A stretch of DNA of 5,972 nucleotides from positions 1 to 5,972 of the forward strand of contig JAICHT010000225.1 in assembly GCA_025924755.1 (NCBI GenBank). Reading direction: 5' to 3'. Source of the DNA: Chitinophagaceae bacterium. GTDB lineage: Bacteria > Bacteroidota > Bacteroidia > Chitinophagales > Chitinophagaceae. How positions within the stretch are numbered: the first letter of the stretch is position 1; the number at the start of each line of letters is the position of its first letter. Below the pieces are notes generated by a model. It was not told the DNA's origin. It searched no databases and saw only the letters and a list, made by a program, of their open reading frames with translations. The position numbers and the translations under genes were made by a program. Of this stretch, positions 5,614-5,972 are shown one piece after another.

Positions 5614-5972
5614 TTACTCCAATAATTTATTGCGCATGGCGTACATTACCAACCCTGCAATGGTTTTAGCGCCAATCTTTTGCTTCATATTTTGCCGGAT
5701 GGTTTCAATAGTACGCGGACTTAGAAATACTTCCTTTGAAATTTCATCGGTAGTTTTATCGTCGGCAATGCATTTTAATATGCGCAACTCTTTTTCCGAA
5801 AACTTTATGGGCATTGGATAAAACTGCCGCACTGTTTTTTTGTGCTGCAATTTTAATAATACAGCCTTATTCACCAGGTCGTTAAAGTAAAAATCATCAT
5901 TCATGCAGGTTAAAATGGCTTTATAAATTTCTTCTGCGTCGCTGGTTTTTGTTAAATAGGCATTGGCACCCA
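5614..5972 (-). CDS. NarL/FixJ-family response regulator, C-terminal part (5' end beyond window)
   Basis: This is the C-terminal part of a two-component response regulator, a DNA-binding transcription factor activated by a histidine kinase. The frame is open to the right edge. Codons upstream of the ATG at 5904 encode GANAYLTKTSDAEEIYKAILTC, the end of a receiver domain including the conserved lysine of the GAxxYLxK motif (codon 5947-5949). The ATG at 5904 is therefore an internal methionine and the gene begins outside the window. After a linker (NDDFYFNDLVNKAVL, typical of Bacteroidota regulators) comes a LuxR-type helix-turn-helix at about 5620-5802: FSEKELRILKCIADDKTTDEISKEVFLSPRTIETIRQNMKQKIGAKTIAGLVMYA, given here only to show the core. 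The common GHR of the recognition region is TIR here. The phosphoacceptor aspartate and the cognate kinase are not visible, so the signal and targets are unknown. Its stop is 19 bp from the convergent ABC ATPase stop. Confidence 0.88.
   Translation of the reverse strand, partial: GANAYLTKTSDAEEIYKAILTCMNDDFYFNDLVNKAVLLKLQHKKTVRQFYPMPIKFSEKELRILKCIADDKTTDEISKEVFLSPRTIETIRQNMKQKIGAKTIAGLVMYAMRNKLLE

Noticed and set aside
5902..5904. ATG at 5904 as the start of a small 96-aa LuxR-type regulator
   Set aside because: The upstream in-frame codons encode the end of a receiver domain (GANAYLTK...), so this is an internal methionine of a longer response regulator.

Overview
The window looks like an ordinary chromosomal stretch from a Bacteroidota bacterium, most plausibly from the Chitinophagaceae or a neighbouring family. 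This rests on three things: the protein types (a short AMP nucleosidase, a stand-alone HsdR N-terminal-domain protein, a two-NBD oligopeptide ABC ATPase, and a LuxR-type response regulator ending in the Bacteroidota style); the absence of Shine-Dalgarno sequences before the starts; and two exact matches to the Bacteroidota -7 promoter consensus TAnnTTTG. The family-level placement is inference from the sequence only.

Layout, left to right. (1) The 3' part of a glutamate-type Glu/Leu/Phe/Val dehydrogenase on the + strand runs in from the left edge and ends at 1270. (2) A very strong palindromic terminator at 1288-1321 separates it from the convergent next gene. (3) A two-gene minus-strand unit follows, transcribed right to left: a 147-aa PD-(D/E)XK/HsdR-N-like protein (2529-2972), then a MoeZ/MOCS3-like E1 adenylyltransferase with a C-terminal rhodanese domain (1343-2500). 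(4) A compact divergent promoter region (2973-3039) carries a TAnnTTTG box on each strand, so close to the start codons that both mRNAs are predicted to be leaderless or nearly so. (5) On the + strand come a short AMP nucleosidase (start best placed at ATG 3040) and, 71 bp downstream, a 570-aa fused double-ATPase subunit of an oligopeptide-type ABC importer (3882-5594). (6) Only 19 bp further on lies the convergent 3' end of a NarL/FixJ-family response regulator on the minus strand, which runs off the right edge.

The genes look functionally unrelated: amino-acid catabolism or nitrogen assimilation, sulfur transfer, purine salvage, peptide-type transport and signalling. I see no mobile element, CRISPR array, tRNA or rRNA, and no intergenic gap over about 75 bp. 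I do not see a convincing new multi-gene system. The points most worth a second look are the back-to-back, apparently leaderless divergent promoters; the uncharacterised nuclease-fold protein co-oriented with the MoeZ-like enzyme; and the loss of the zinc cysteines in that enzyme.
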